A DNA stretch of 40,651 nt from an uncultured Francisellaceae bacterium (GTDB lineage: Bacteria; Pseudomonadota; Gammaproteobacteria; Francisellales; CACEW01). A program made the translations under genes and the position numbers. How positions within the stretch are numbered: the first letter of the stretch is position 1; each line of letters opens with the position of its first letter. Positions 25,205 through 33,364 of the stretch are shown piece by piece. The notes under the pieces were generated by a model. The model was not told the origin of the DNA, searched no databases, and saw only the letters and a program-made list of their open reading frames with translations. The DNA lies in NCBI GenBank assembly GCA_905612315.1, contig CAJQSL010000007.1:1-40651 (forward strand). The letters are read 5' to 3'.

Positions 25205-25939
25205 CTAGCTAGATGAAGGCACTATACTCCATAGGCACTGTGATTGATTCGCATTCGCTGACGATAAGGGACACGATGGCGGCAGGGCCGGTAGGAGCGG
25301 CATTGTTTTGTTGTTGGTGCATATATCCGTAACTTTTAGCGTATGGGTGGGGTAGGTGTTTTCGGGCGGTGTAACGGTGGTGGTGGTGTACGTACTCCAA
25401 TCGGGCCAGGTGTTGCAGAGGAAGTGCCACGTGGAGGTCTGGTATGAGCCGTCTGCGGAGGTTGTAAATCCCACGGTTATCTGGCGCCCGTTCCCGGGCG
25501 GTTGGGCCTGGTTATCTGTGACTTGCGTAGCGTCTGCGTCTGTGCAGATGTCTGGAAGCCAATGTTGACCTGTGCCCGAGCCAGTGGAGGCAACAGCCAA
25601 GTATTTGTTCTCGCTCTGATCGCCCACGTAGTACGTCATGCCCTTATCGGATGACTCGGTAGATATCCCCCTGGTTGGACAATCGTCCTGCGCATCGCAA
25701 CGGAGTTCACAGGTAATCCAAACTTCGCCGGATTCAAACATAGGGGCCATTGGGACCGGGTTACCAGGTACGCCGGCGCATCGGTTGATCTGGGCGGTGC
25801 ATAGGAGCCCGTTAGTCCATGTGCCGGGGGCAGGGGTGTTTGGGGGCGCGGATTGGGGCGAGGTGGCAGTCGTTGGCGTTGGTGTGACAGTAGCGACCAC
25901 TACTAGAATCAAGGTCAGGCGGGCCAGCGTATGTGTCAT
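25205..25939 (-). CDS. GC-rich gene for a secreted, Cys-rich orphan protein
   Basis: I do not recognise this 244-residue protein. I start it at the ATG at 25939, which follows a good AGGAG and gives a Sec-type signal peptide (MTHTLARLTLILVVVATVTP) followed by a Thr/Pro/Ala-rich linker. The mature part has ten cysteines, an even number fitting disulfides, and many Thr, Pro, Trp and Tyr residues. The gene is strikingly GC-rich against the AT-rich surroundings, with long CA-rich stretches on the coding strand. It sits between an IS3 remnant and GC-rich repeats. I infer recent transfer from a GC-rich source, with export to the periplasm or beyond. A eukaryotic or viral donor is possible but not shown. 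Confidence 0.65.
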   Translation of the reverse strand: MTHTLARLTLILVVVATVTPTPTTATSPQSAPPNTPAPGTWTNGLLCTAQINRCAGVPGNPVPMAPMFESGEVWITCELRCDAQDDCPTRGISTESSDKGMTYYVGDQSENKYLAVASTGSGTGQHWLPDICTDADATQVTDNQAQPPGNGRQITVGFTTSADGSYQTSTWHFLCNTWPDWSTYTTTTVTPPENTYPTHTLKVTDICTNNKTMPLLPALPPSCPLSSANANQSQCLWSIVPSSS

Positions 25940-25976
25940 AATAAAGTCTCCTATATATACCCCCCCATCGACCACA

Positions 25977-26264
25977 TCAAACCAAACACAAATCATTACT
26001 GACAAGTATTTTAGCTCGACATGAAGGACGGGGGGTTATGTTATTTAAATTTAACTTAATGTTAATGTGAATGGTATTAGGCAGGTAAACCTTCCCAACA
26101 CCGGCTTTCGCCCACCTAATACAATTTTTAACATATCTATTCAAACTACTGACGAATTTCTCGCCATATGCCGCTTGTTGCTCATAAAGCCAATAGACAC
26201 GCTGGATCATGCGTGCGCAAAATCTTTTGTTTAAATATAATTTTATGTTTTTAACTTTAAGCAT
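25977..26264 (-). CDS. Possible small hypothetical protein
   Basis: A 95-codon open frame contains an aromatic, basic stretch (RMIQRVYWLYEQQAAYGEKF) that looks more protein-like than random AT-rich translation. There is no ribosome binding site before its ATG, and its end runs into the upstream region of the secreted Cys-rich gene. It may be the remnant of a mobile gene. The rest of the gap up to the ABC transporter holds only AT-rich DNA and the GC-rich repeats. Confidence 0.25.
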   Translation of the reverse strand: MLKVKNIKLYLNKRFCARMIQRVYWLYEQQAAYGEKFVSSLNRYVKNCIRWAKAGVGKVYLPNTIHINIKLNLNNITPRPSCRAKILVSNDLCLV

Positions 26265-26366
26265 GGTTTAAAATTTAAACTTATATTTTTAGTGTAAAGT
26301 GATTTTTAGTATAGTTGGTTTTTTTAATTTTGTATTTTATGTTTGATTTTTTATTTTTTATTTTTT

Positions 26367-26458
26367 GCAGCCTGGATGCCCCCATCCCGACCTTCCCCCA
26401 CGTGGGGAAGGAGCCACTCCTGCAGTTTGGATGCTCCCATCCCAACCTACCCCCGCCC
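26367..26458. repeat. GC-rich palindromic repeat, two further copies
   Basis: A complete unit (26367-26421, GCAG...GATGCCCCCATCCCGACC...CCCACGTGGGG) is followed directly by a truncated one (26422-26458). The truncated copy overlaps the stop codon and last codons of the ABC ATPase gene. Confidence 0.8.
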
Positions 26459-27130
26459 CCGATCACTCTTAACCTTCCCATCAGAAATCTCAATAACCCG
26501 CCGCATTCTTTTAGCAAGCTTTTGATCATGCGTAACTACAATAATAGTTTTACCAGAATCGGATAATTTTGAGAATAAATTCATGACATCTTCACCTGAT
26601 TTAGAATCCAAATTACCCGTAGGCTCATCCGCTAAAATAACTTCAGGCTCACTCACCAATGCCCTTGCAACTGCGACTCTTTGCTTTTGCCCACCGGATA
26701 ACTCATTTGGCTTATGCCCGACTCGATCCCCCAAACCAACTTGCTCTAAAATTTCCCGCGCGCGCTCTAACCTCTCGGCCCTTGAAACTCCACGATAGAC
26801 CAAAGGCAAAGCAACATTTTCTAAAGCGCTGCAATAATCTAATAAATTAAAACTTTGAAAGATAAATCCTATTTTTTGATTTCTAACTGTTGCAAGCTCG
26901 TTACGAGATAAGTCACTTACATCTTTATTATCCAAGAAATATTTACCAGAAGATGGCTTATCAAGGCAGCCAAGCACATTCATTAAAGTTGATTTACCTG
27001 AGCCCGATGGCCCTAAAATTGCGATATATTCACCATATTTAACTTGAAGATTAATATCAGATAGCGCATTAACAACTATATCGCCCATTTTATAGGTTTT
27101 GTTAATTTTCTCTAATTTAACTAAATCCAT
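26447..27130 (-). CDS. ABC exporter ATPase (MacB/LolD type)
   Basis: This is the nucleotide-binding subunit of a MacB/LolD-type exporter, 227 residues. Walker A is GPSGSGKST, the Q-loop lies in FIFQSFNLL, the signature is LSGGQKQRVAVARAL, Walker B is VILADEPTGNLDS and the switch His lies in IVVTHD. It ends the five-gene operon, 3 bp after the second permease gene. Its last codons (DRGRG) and stop lie in a GC-rich repeat, so the native C-terminus has probably been replaced, with no visible effect on catalytic motifs. Unlike E. coli MacB, the ATPase is a separate protein. Confidence 0.93.
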   Translation of the reverse strand: MDLVKLEKINKTYKMGDIVVNALSDINLQVKYGEYIAILGPSGSGKSTLMNVLGCLDKPSSGKYFLDNKDVSDLSRNELATVRNQKIGFIFQSFNLLDYCSALENVALPLVYRGVSRAERLERAREILEQVGLGDRVGHKPNELSGGQKQRVAVARALVSEPEVILADEPTGNLDSKSGEDVMNLFSKLSDSGKTIIVVTHDQKLAKRMRRVIEISDGKVKSDRGRG

Positions 27131-27133
27131 AAT

Positions 27134-28396
27134 TTAATTCTCTCTTAAGGCTTCTGCCGGGTCAATTTGTGATGCTCTTAGCGCTGGGAAAAACGCAGAT
27201 AACAAACCAATTATTCCTAAAACTATAATTACTGCAACTACAACCGATAAAGATAAAACAGGATCAGGCTTTCCAATTTGTGCAAAAAAACTACCCTTAA
27301 CTGGAATAAGTTTAATTAGATAAATAATCATCTCTACCAATAATAACCCTAACACCCCGCCAATTACTGTGGTTAATAAACCCTCAAATATATAATGCAC
27401 TAAGATATTATAACTTCTTGCGCCTATTGCCATTTGGATACCGATATCTTTTATATTTTGTTTTACCGATATAAACATAACATTTGCAATCCCAATTCCT
27501 GCAACAAATAACGTAATGCCGCCAACTATCCCAAGGAAAATCTGCATTCCTAAAAATACATTTTGCATGGCTTGCTGCGCAGTTGCACTATTGTAAATCT
27601 TTAAGAACTCTTCATCAGTTGGGTCATACCCACCTTTAATTGCAATAACCCGCTTTACAATATTTTCAACTTCCTTAGCATCATCTGGATTTTTGGGGGA
27701 TACAATAATTGAACTGAAATTTTGATCAGCCGATAAACCCTCATAAGTTTTACTCGGTATTAAAATCATATTTGATACTGACTGACTAGCCCTGCCACCA
27801 AACTGAAATTTAGATTTTGTAACTCCAACAATCAAAAAAGACCTGCTACCTAGTAAAATTCTTTTGCCAATAGGATTCTCTCCTTTTTTAAATATATTAT
27901 CAGAAACTTTATTACCAATTACAGCTACCATCCTTTGCCTTTTATTATCAAGAGGATTTAAAGTTCTGCCGCTACTTTCAACTTTTATTCCCTTTGCCAT
28001 AAAATACTCTGGGGAAACCGCCTGATTAATAGAATATGATGTCTGATCCTTATATTTTATAATAGCGGCAAATGAGTACACTCCTATCGCCGCATTTAAA
28101 TTATATCCATATTGTCTAATTGTTTTTTGAATGTTATTAACATCATTTTGATTTAATAAAACCTGTATACCTTTGCCTAATCCATGAAAATCTTTAGATG
28201 TAATTCCTGGATAAATACTTATTATCGCTTTGCCGCCACTTTGCATCCCGCGCCCAAAAGTCACCCGCAACCCTTCTCCAACAGCTAACATCCCAGCAAT
28301 TGATGCTGTACCCCAGGCAATTGCCAAAATAGTTAAAAATACCCGCCTTCTTTGCGAATATAACTCTTTTAAAATCATCCCAAATGCAATATTCAT
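27134..28396 (-). CDS. MacB/FtsX-type ABC permease, second copy in operon
   Basis: This inner-membrane permease of 420 residues has one N-terminal membrane helix after a short cytoplasmic start, a large periplasmic MacB_PCD domain (about 40-285) and three C-terminal helices of the FtsX fold. The coupling segment KDIGIQMAIGAR precedes helix 3 and is typical of MacB. It differs in sequence from the neighbouring permease, so the exporter is probably a heterodimer of two half-permeases driven by one ATPase. It lies 17 bp downstream of the first permease. Confidence 0.9.
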   Translation of the reverse strand: MNIAFGMILKELYSQRRRVFLTILAIAWGTASIAGMLAVGEGLRVTFGRGMQSGGKAIISIYPGITSKDFHGLGKGIQVLLNQNDVNNIQKTIRQYGYNLNAAIGVYSFAAIIKYKDQTSYSINQAVSPEYFMAKGIKVESSGRTLNPLDNKRQRMVAVIGNKVSDNIFKKGENPIGKRILLGSRSFLIVGVTKSKFQFGGRASQSVSNMILIPSKTYEGLSADQNFSSIIVSPKNPDDAKEVENIVKRVIAIKGGYDPTDEEFLKIYNSATAQQAMQNVFLGMQIFLGIVGGITLFVAGIGIANVMFISVKQNIKDIGIQMAIGARSYNILVHYIFEGLLTTVIGGVLGLLLVEMIIYLIKLIPVKGSFFAQIGKPDPVLSLSVVVAVIIVLGIIGLLSAFFPALRASQIDPAEALREN

Positions 28397-28413
28397 AACT
28401 TAACCTAAAATTT

Positions 28414-29643
28414 TTAAAAAGCCAAAGCCTCCACTGGAGCTAACTTAGATGCTTTACGCGCCGGGAAAAACCCACTTAAAAAAGCAACTACGGCCAACAC
28501 AATAATTGTACCCAATAACACCTGCCAAGATAACTCAGGCTTCCCTATCCAGCTTGGAAGAGGAAGATGGCTTAAAGCTCCAAGAAAAGCTCCACTTATT
28601 AAGAAACCCAATAACCCACCTAAAAATACTATTACAAAAGCTTCTATTAAAATCTGCCCTAAAATATGACTATCTTTAGCTCCTAAAGCTAATCTTAAGC
28701 CAATCTCCGGCGTGCGCTCAGTAACTATTAAAAACATCATATTGGCAACGCTAATCCCACCAACAGCTAAAGTTAACAAGCCACAAAACCCTAGAAACAT
28801 CTGAATGCTAGTAAAAAACCATTGGAGGAACTCAAATGCTCCCCTTAAATCAAAAAATCTAACAGCTTGCGTATCCTTTGGATCAAAGTGAAAAACCCTA
28901 GACCAATATCGCTGCACAGTATTTTGAATATTTACAGCATCAGTCGGGTTTTTAGGCATTATCACAAAACTTGATATATTCTCATCTCCAAACATCTCAA
29001 TATAAGTTGTATATGGAATATACGCCGTATCATTGGTCCACTGACTAGGCTTATCTTTAACTTGCACTCCGACAATTAAAAAAGGAATGCCCTGAAAGTA
29101 CACTCTACTACCAATAACATTAGTTTTAAAAGGGAACAAAGCACTAGCAATGCCACTTCCTAAAACTATAACTTGGCGTTTATGTTTTATATCTTGCGCA
29201 TTTAAAAACCTGCCACCCGGTATAACTGGTATCCCCATCATATTGGCATAAGTATTTAAAACTCCATTTAACCTACCTGGAGCTAATAACCCAAGTCTTA
29301 TAAAGTTGGCTGATTTACTCCACCCCCCCATTACTGGTGATGCATCTTTAACTCCAGGTATAACCTTCGGGATATCAATAATATCACTAGCTTTAAGCAT
29401 TACTTGCCGACCTTTGGGTAATCCTTGGTAAGATATGCTTGAGCTTCCAGGTGCTCCCATAATCCCACCATTTACTAATACGCTTAATCTATCTTGAGTT
29501 GATGCATAAAACCCTTGCCCCAAAGCTAATAGTAAAACAACAGAAATAGTACCCCACATAATCCCAAATAAACCAAGAAAACTTCTTAGCTTAACTGACC
29601 ACATGTCGCGTAAAATTGCTGCAATTTGCTCAAAAATAGCCAT
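28414..29643 (-). CDS. MacB/FtsX-type ABC permease, first copy in operon
   Basis: This 409-residue permease has the same layout: N-terminal helix with SFLGLFGIMWGTISVVLLLA, periplasmic MacB_PCD domain, then three FtsX-type helices. It carries the family coupling segment RTPEIGLRLALGAKD and the C-terminal LSGFFPARKASKLAPVEAL. The operon order and 3-bp gap after the outer membrane gene imply co-expression. Tripartite MacAB-TolC systems are mechanotransmission exporters of peptides, toxins, siderophores or lipoproteins; the cargo here is unknown. Confidence 0.9.
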   Translation of the reverse strand: MAIFEQIAAILRDMWSVKLRSFLGLFGIMWGTISVVLLLALGQGFYASTQDRLSVLVNGGIMGAPGSSSISYQGLPKGRQVMLKASDIIDIPKVIPGVKDASPVMGGWSKSANFIRLGLLAPGRLNGVLNTYANMMGIPVIPGGRFLNAQDIKHKRQVIVLGSGIASALFPFKTNVIGSRVYFQGIPFLIVGVQVKDKPSQWTNDTAYIPYTTYIEMFGDENISSFVIMPKNPTDAVNIQNTVQRYWSRVFHFDPKDTQAVRFFDLRGAFEFLQWFFTSIQMFLGFCGLLTLAVGGISVANMMFLIVTERTPEIGLRLALGAKDSHILGQILIEAFVIVFLGGLLGFLISGAFLGALSHLPLPSWIGKPELSWQVLLGTIIVLAVVAFLSGFFPARKASKLAPVEALAF

Positions 29644-29646
29644 ATT

Positions 29647-30948
29647 TTATACTAGATAATGATTAAGTTTATTTAAATCCAGATCTGATAAATCACCCAA
29701 TGCTTGCCTTAACGTAATTGCACTTAAGGCATAATTATATGAGTTTTTTAATTGTTGTAATTTGGCTGATAACACAGAAGTTTTAGCATTTATGACATTT
29801 GCCATTGTTATATTACCCTGGCCTGACTTATATGCTATTTGCATATCTTCATATGCTTTTTGTTGAGCCTTAAGGTTTAGTCTGTCTATTTTGCGTAGAC
29901 TAACTCCAGCATCCAATTGATCCAAACTAGTTTGCGCCAAATTTCTTACAGTTTGCTTATCAATACTCAACTGTTGCTCAAGGCTAGCATAATCATAACC
30001 TGATTTTTTAACATTATATGTAACTAATCCACCTTGGAAAATGGGGATATTTAAAGATAAACTAAGGGAGCTTGAGCGTGTGTTTGAATTATCAACCATA
30101 GTGCCGCCATAAGATGCTGCAAGACTTACCGTTGGCCAATGCGATGCTCTATTAGCATCAATAGTTTCTCGTTGAGCACTAAGTGCAACTTTATCACTTA
30201 AAATAGTTGGATTATTATGAAAGGCTTGATCTAATAATCTGTTTTGCTCGATAGTTTTTATAGGATAATCTGGCAAATCAACTCTTAGAGTTTTGATATC
30301 TTGGTCATATAGTGACTGCAAAGTAATTTGCTCAAGGGCGGATCGGTTCATCTTTACCATTAACTCATCTGATAACAACTGAGATTTAGCTGCCAATAAA
30401 CTTGCTTTAGCTTGAGATACATCCGTTGATAAAGACTGCCCTGCTGTAAATTGAGTGTTAGCCAAATCTAATAACTTTTTAGATTGAGATACATTTTCTT
30501 GATCGATTAAAATCAGTTGCTGCGACTCAGCTAAACTTAAATAAGATTTAACTAATCCAACCATTAATTGCTGCTTTGATGACTTTAAAACATCACTTAA
30601 TGCATGCGATTGAATTTTAGCAGACTTATAGCTACGCCAAGCGTTTAAATTAAAGACCGCCTGACTTAAAGAAACGCTATAAGTGTCAGTGGTAGTTTTT
30701 GTACTATTAGCTCCATGATAATAAGTATTAGCCCTACTTGCACCAGCTGATATCTGCGGAAATAAAGCGCTTCTTGCTATATCAATATTTTGCAAGCTTG
30801 AGTTAGTTTTATCTACATCTTGCTGATAGGTTGGATTGTTTTTGCTAGCTGTTTTATAAAGATCCATAAGATCTATTTTTTTAGCCCATAAGGAGCTTGA
30901 TATAAAAACTGCTGCTATTAAAGCAACTTTTAAGCCTTTATGCAGCAT
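29647..30948 (-). CDS. TolC-family outer membrane efflux protein
   Basis: This outer membrane channel protein has two OEP repeats, helical and Asn/Gln/Ser-rich, as in TolC. A signal peptide is present (MLHKGLKVALIAAVFISS, cleaved after LWA). I start at the ATG at 30948 because AAGGTG lies 7 bp upstream; an in-frame ATG 15 bp earlier has no such site. The chosen start overlaps the adaptor gene by 11 bp, suggesting coupled translation. It forms the outer-membrane exit of the tripartite system encoded in the same operon. Confidence 0.9.
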   Translation of the reverse strand: MLHKGLKVALIAAVFISSSLWAKKIDLMDLYKTASKNNPTYQQDVDKTNSSLQNIDIARSALFPQISAGASRANTYYHGANSTKTTTDTYSVSLSQAVFNLNAWRSYKSAKIQSHALSDVLKSSKQQLMVGLVKSYLSLAESQQLILIDQENVSQSKKLLDLANTQFTAGQSLSTDVSQAKASLLAAKSQLLSDELMVKMNRSALEQITLQSLYDQDIKTLRVDLPDYPIKTIEQNRLLDQAFHNNPTILSDKVALSAQRETIDANRASHWPTVSLAASYGGTMVDNSNTRSSSLSLSLNIPIFQGGLVTYNVKKSGYDYASLEQQLSIDKQTVRNLAQTSLDQLDAGVSLRKIDRLNLKAQQKAYEDMQIAYKSGQGNITMANVINAKTSVLSAKLQQLKNSYNYALSAITLRQALGDLSDLDLNKLNHYLV

Positions 30949-32113
30949 TATCAGCACCTTCATCGTCTAATACTAAAACTTTATCACCCTCACTTAGGCC
31001 ATCTAAAATCTGTACATTCATACCATCTGAAACCCCAATTTGAACTTCTTTTGTTACAGGTTTTTTGGTTTTATTATCTATTTGAGGCAAATTCACATAA
31101 ACTTTACCTTCTTTAAAAACTAGTGCTCGCTCTGGTAAAACTAAAATATTTTTTAAAGTTCTAATAATTATCTGGGCGGTAGCTGAGTATCCAGATCTAA
31201 GATCAACTCCTTTTGTCACTTTGAAATCTTGAACTTTAACTTGAAAACCCACATTAAATGGCCCAGAAGCTGCGGCAGTACTAGCTGTTGGTGTCATCAT
31301 GCCGTTTTTTTGATTAATAATGTTATTTTGATTATCTGATTGCAGCGAGAAGCTAGTTAAGCTTCCCTGTAATACTACTTTGGGTAATGCTCCAACTATT
31401 ATATTAACCGGCATCTTAAGTTTTATTTTCCCAGCATCAATTTCATCTACAGTACCTTGAAAAATTGGCCGATCCATATCAGCTATTGTGTATAAAATTG
31501 TCGCATTTTGATAACCTGCCATTGGGGTTACAGGATCTCCTAAATCTACATTTCTTTGTAATATATAACCATTTATTGGGCTTTTTATATCACTTTCCAT
31601 TTTTTCCCCTGCAATAACAGCTTGGCCCTTGCGTAATATATCTAAATTTTGCTGATTAAAATCTAAGGCTGCCTGATCTGATTTTAACTGCGCAACCGCT
31701 AATATATATGCATTATAGTTTTCACTAATAACACCTTTATCTAATAAAACTTTGAGATTTTTTAAAGATGCGTTATCACTTACAACTTTTGCTTTGTATT
31801 GATCCACTTGCGCCACATACTGGGCAATGTCTAACGGCGCAGGGTTAGGTTTCAAGCGCATTAAAGTATCCCCTTTATGCACATAATCCCCGCTATTATA
31901 ATAAATATGACTTACATTACCCTCAACTTGGGATTTCACGGTAGTTGTATTATCCGGCACGATACTTCCAACGGCAGTAGCTTGCTCTGTAATGCTTCCG
32001 CGAGTCACGGATAATAGCTCTTGGGGTTTAGCTTTATGAGAAGATTTAACCCCTAATACGATTATTATAATAACTACTATTATGATTATTAAGCTTATAA
32101 CCCACTTTTTCAT
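30938..32113 (-). CDS. MacA/HlyD-type periplasmic adaptor protein
   Basis: This membrane fusion protein of 391 residues links the inner-membrane permeases to the outer-membrane channel. It has an N-terminal Ile/Val-rich membrane anchor (residues 5-22), a biotinyl-lipoyl-like half (VEGNVSHIYYNSGDYVHKGD), a helical hairpin (about 95-160), the second lipoyl half (IKSPINGYILQRNVDLGDPV) and beta-barrel domains. It is the first gene of the operon; the short 78-bp gap before it from kdsB should contain the promoter, though I cannot pick it out with confidence. Confidence 0.92.
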   Translation of the reverse strand: MKKWVISLIIIIVVIIIIVLGVKSSHKAKPQELLSVTRGSITEQATAVGSIVPDNTTTVKSQVEGNVSHIYYNSGDYVHKGDTLMRLKPNPAPLDIAQYVAQVDQYKAKVVSDNASLKNLKVLLDKGVISENYNAYILAVAQLKSDQAALDFNQQNLDILRKGQAVIAGEKMESDIKSPINGYILQRNVDLGDPVTPMAGYQNATILYTIADMDRPIFQGTVDEIDAGKIKLKMPVNIIVGALPKVVLQGSLTSFSLQSDNQNNIINQKNGMMTPTASTAAASGPFNVGFQVKVQDFKVTKGVDLRSGYSATAQIIIRTLKNILVLPERALVFKEGKVYVNLPQIDNKTKKPVTKEVQIGVSDGMNVQILDGLSEGDKVLVLDDEGADNAA

Positions 32114-32191
32114 AACCCACTCTTTATATACATAATTATAATGAAAGTATTATAGAAGATAATCTTATAACTTGCTGCTAGTTATATAATT

Positions 32192-33010
32192 TTAATAGTT
32201 ATTAATAACCCGCTCTAAATCCCCCTTGGTATCAACCCCGGCAGGGCTGATTTTAGCATTGATATCAACATGGATTCTGTATCCTAAACTCATTACCTTA
32301 AGCTGCTCTAAAGACTCCCAGCTTGCGATATCATAATTTTTATCACAACTTTCACATAATTTGGCGTAATCACGCAAAAATTTGCATTTATAAGCGTATA
32401 AGCCAATATGCCGATAGGCTTGATAAGATTTATTTTCAGATTGATTTTCAGATTGACTTTTAGGCCAATCATTAGGGAAAAAATCACGAGCATACGGAAT
32501 CGGGGCTCTTGAGAAATATAGTGCTAATTTATTTTGATCAAATACAACCTTTACTGCATTTGAATCCAAAATTTCATCTAACTCATTAATTTTTGTACAT
32601 AAAGTTGCAACTACAACTTCAGGGTTATATTGTTTTGCATCAATTTGAGATTGTAAGTTTTGAGCGACTTGTTCGATATTCTCAATCGGGATTAAAGGCT
32701 CATCTCCTTGTACATTAATTATGACATCATCATCTTTATATAAATCTGGGTTATTAGATACAACCTCGCATAGTCTTTCCGTGCCACTTGGGTGTTTGTC
32801 ACTGGTTAATACGGCTTTAACATTGTGCTGTTTGCATGCTGATATAATTTCTTGGTGATCTGTGGCAATAACTACGGATGCAATATTATTAGCTTTGGAT
32901 GCTTGTTGATACACTCTTACAACTAATGGAGCCCCGTTAATATCAGCTAAGGCTTTTTTAGGTAAGCGCGCTGAATCTAATCTAGATGGGATAATTATAT
33001 GTATAGCCAT
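32192..33010 (-). CDS. kdsB: 3-deoxy-manno-octulosonate cytidylyltransferase (CMP-Kdo synthetase)
   Basis: KdsB activates Kdo with CTP to give CMP-Kdo for lipid A inner-core synthesis. The N-terminal nucleotide-binding segment IIPSRLDSARLPKKAL, VVIATDH, SGTERLCEV, VQGDEPLI and FSRAPIPYAR are all family signatures. At 272 residues it is some 20 longer than usual. Part of the extra length is a SQSENQSENKS insertion at about residues 188-198, encoded by a short tandem repeat. It belongs to the lpxK-ycaR-kdsB cluster found in many gammaproteobacteria. Confidence 0.95.
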   Translation of the reverse strand: MAIHIIIPSRLDSARLPKKALADINGAPLVVRVYQQASKANNIASVVIATDHQEIISACKQHNVKAVLTSDKHPSGTERLCEVVSNNPDLYKDDDVIINVQGDEPLIPIENIEQVAQNLQSQIDAKQYNPEVVVATLCTKINELDEILDSNAVKVVFDQNKLALYFSRAPIPYARDFFPNDWPKSQSENQSENKSYQAYRHIGLYAYKCKFLRDYAKLCESCDKNYDIASWESLEQLKVMSLGYRIHVDINAKISPAGVDTKGDLERVINNY

Positions 33011-33016
33011 AAGATT

Positions 33017-33132
33017 CCTGAGTTTATATTTTCTAAATAATCTAAATATCTAAGTATGATCTGCCTGAGTTCATATTTTCTAAATAATCTAAATACCTAA
33101 ATAAGATCGTTAAGTATGCTATTAAGTATGCT
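33017..33132. repeat. 47-bp tandem duplication and 12-bp repeat between kdsB and ycaR
   Basis: A 47-bp unit beginning CCTGAGT(T/C)TATATTTTC occurs twice in tandem (33017-33063 and 33064-33110) with a few differences. It is followed by two copies of (A/G)TTAAGTATGCT (33109-33120, 33121-33132), the last touching the ycaR stop codon. The unit does not resemble the other repeats here. Confidence 0.85.
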
Positions 33133-33316
33133 ATTTAGAATCTAGTTCATCTAGGGTTAGTTTTCTAGCTTCATCAGCTAGCATGATAGGAATATCATCT
33201 TTAATTTTATAGGCAAGCTTCTCCGCGCGGCACCATAATTCTTGGGCATCTTCTTTATAAACTAACGGCCCTTTACATAAGGGGCATGCTAAAATCTCTA
33301 ATAATGCTTTATCCAT
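33131..33316 (-). CDS. ycaR: Trm112/YcaR-family small zinc-binding protein
   Basis: This 61-residue protein matches the Trm112-like UPF0434 family (E. coli YcaR). Zinc ligands CPLCKGPL near the N-terminus and a further Cys in ELWCRAEKLAYKI are followed by the conserved DDIPIMLADEAR. Family members act as small partners or activators of methyltransferases; the role of YcaR itself is unclear. In E. coli it lies between lpxK and kdsB. Here it is still next to kdsB, but a DUF4143 ATPase gene separates it from lpxK. Confidence 0.93.
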   Translation of the reverse strand: MDKALLEILACPLCKGPLVYKEDAQELWCRAEKLAYKIKDDIPIMLADEARKLTLDELDSK

Positions 33317-33364
33317 TTTTAACCTCGATATACAATTTTAAATTTGAAAATATTATAAACAAAC

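Noticed and set aside
26044..26063. A third PmrA-box-like match, TTTAAATTTAACTTAATGTT on the plus strand
   Set aside because: The first half-site is degenerate and AT-rich, and no gene lies downstream in that orientation; the nearby secreted-protein gene runs the other way.
26281..26566. Open frames across the second GC-rich repeat cluster
   Set aside because: Same repeat-derived peptides; the region is intergenic and runs into the ABC ATPase gene.
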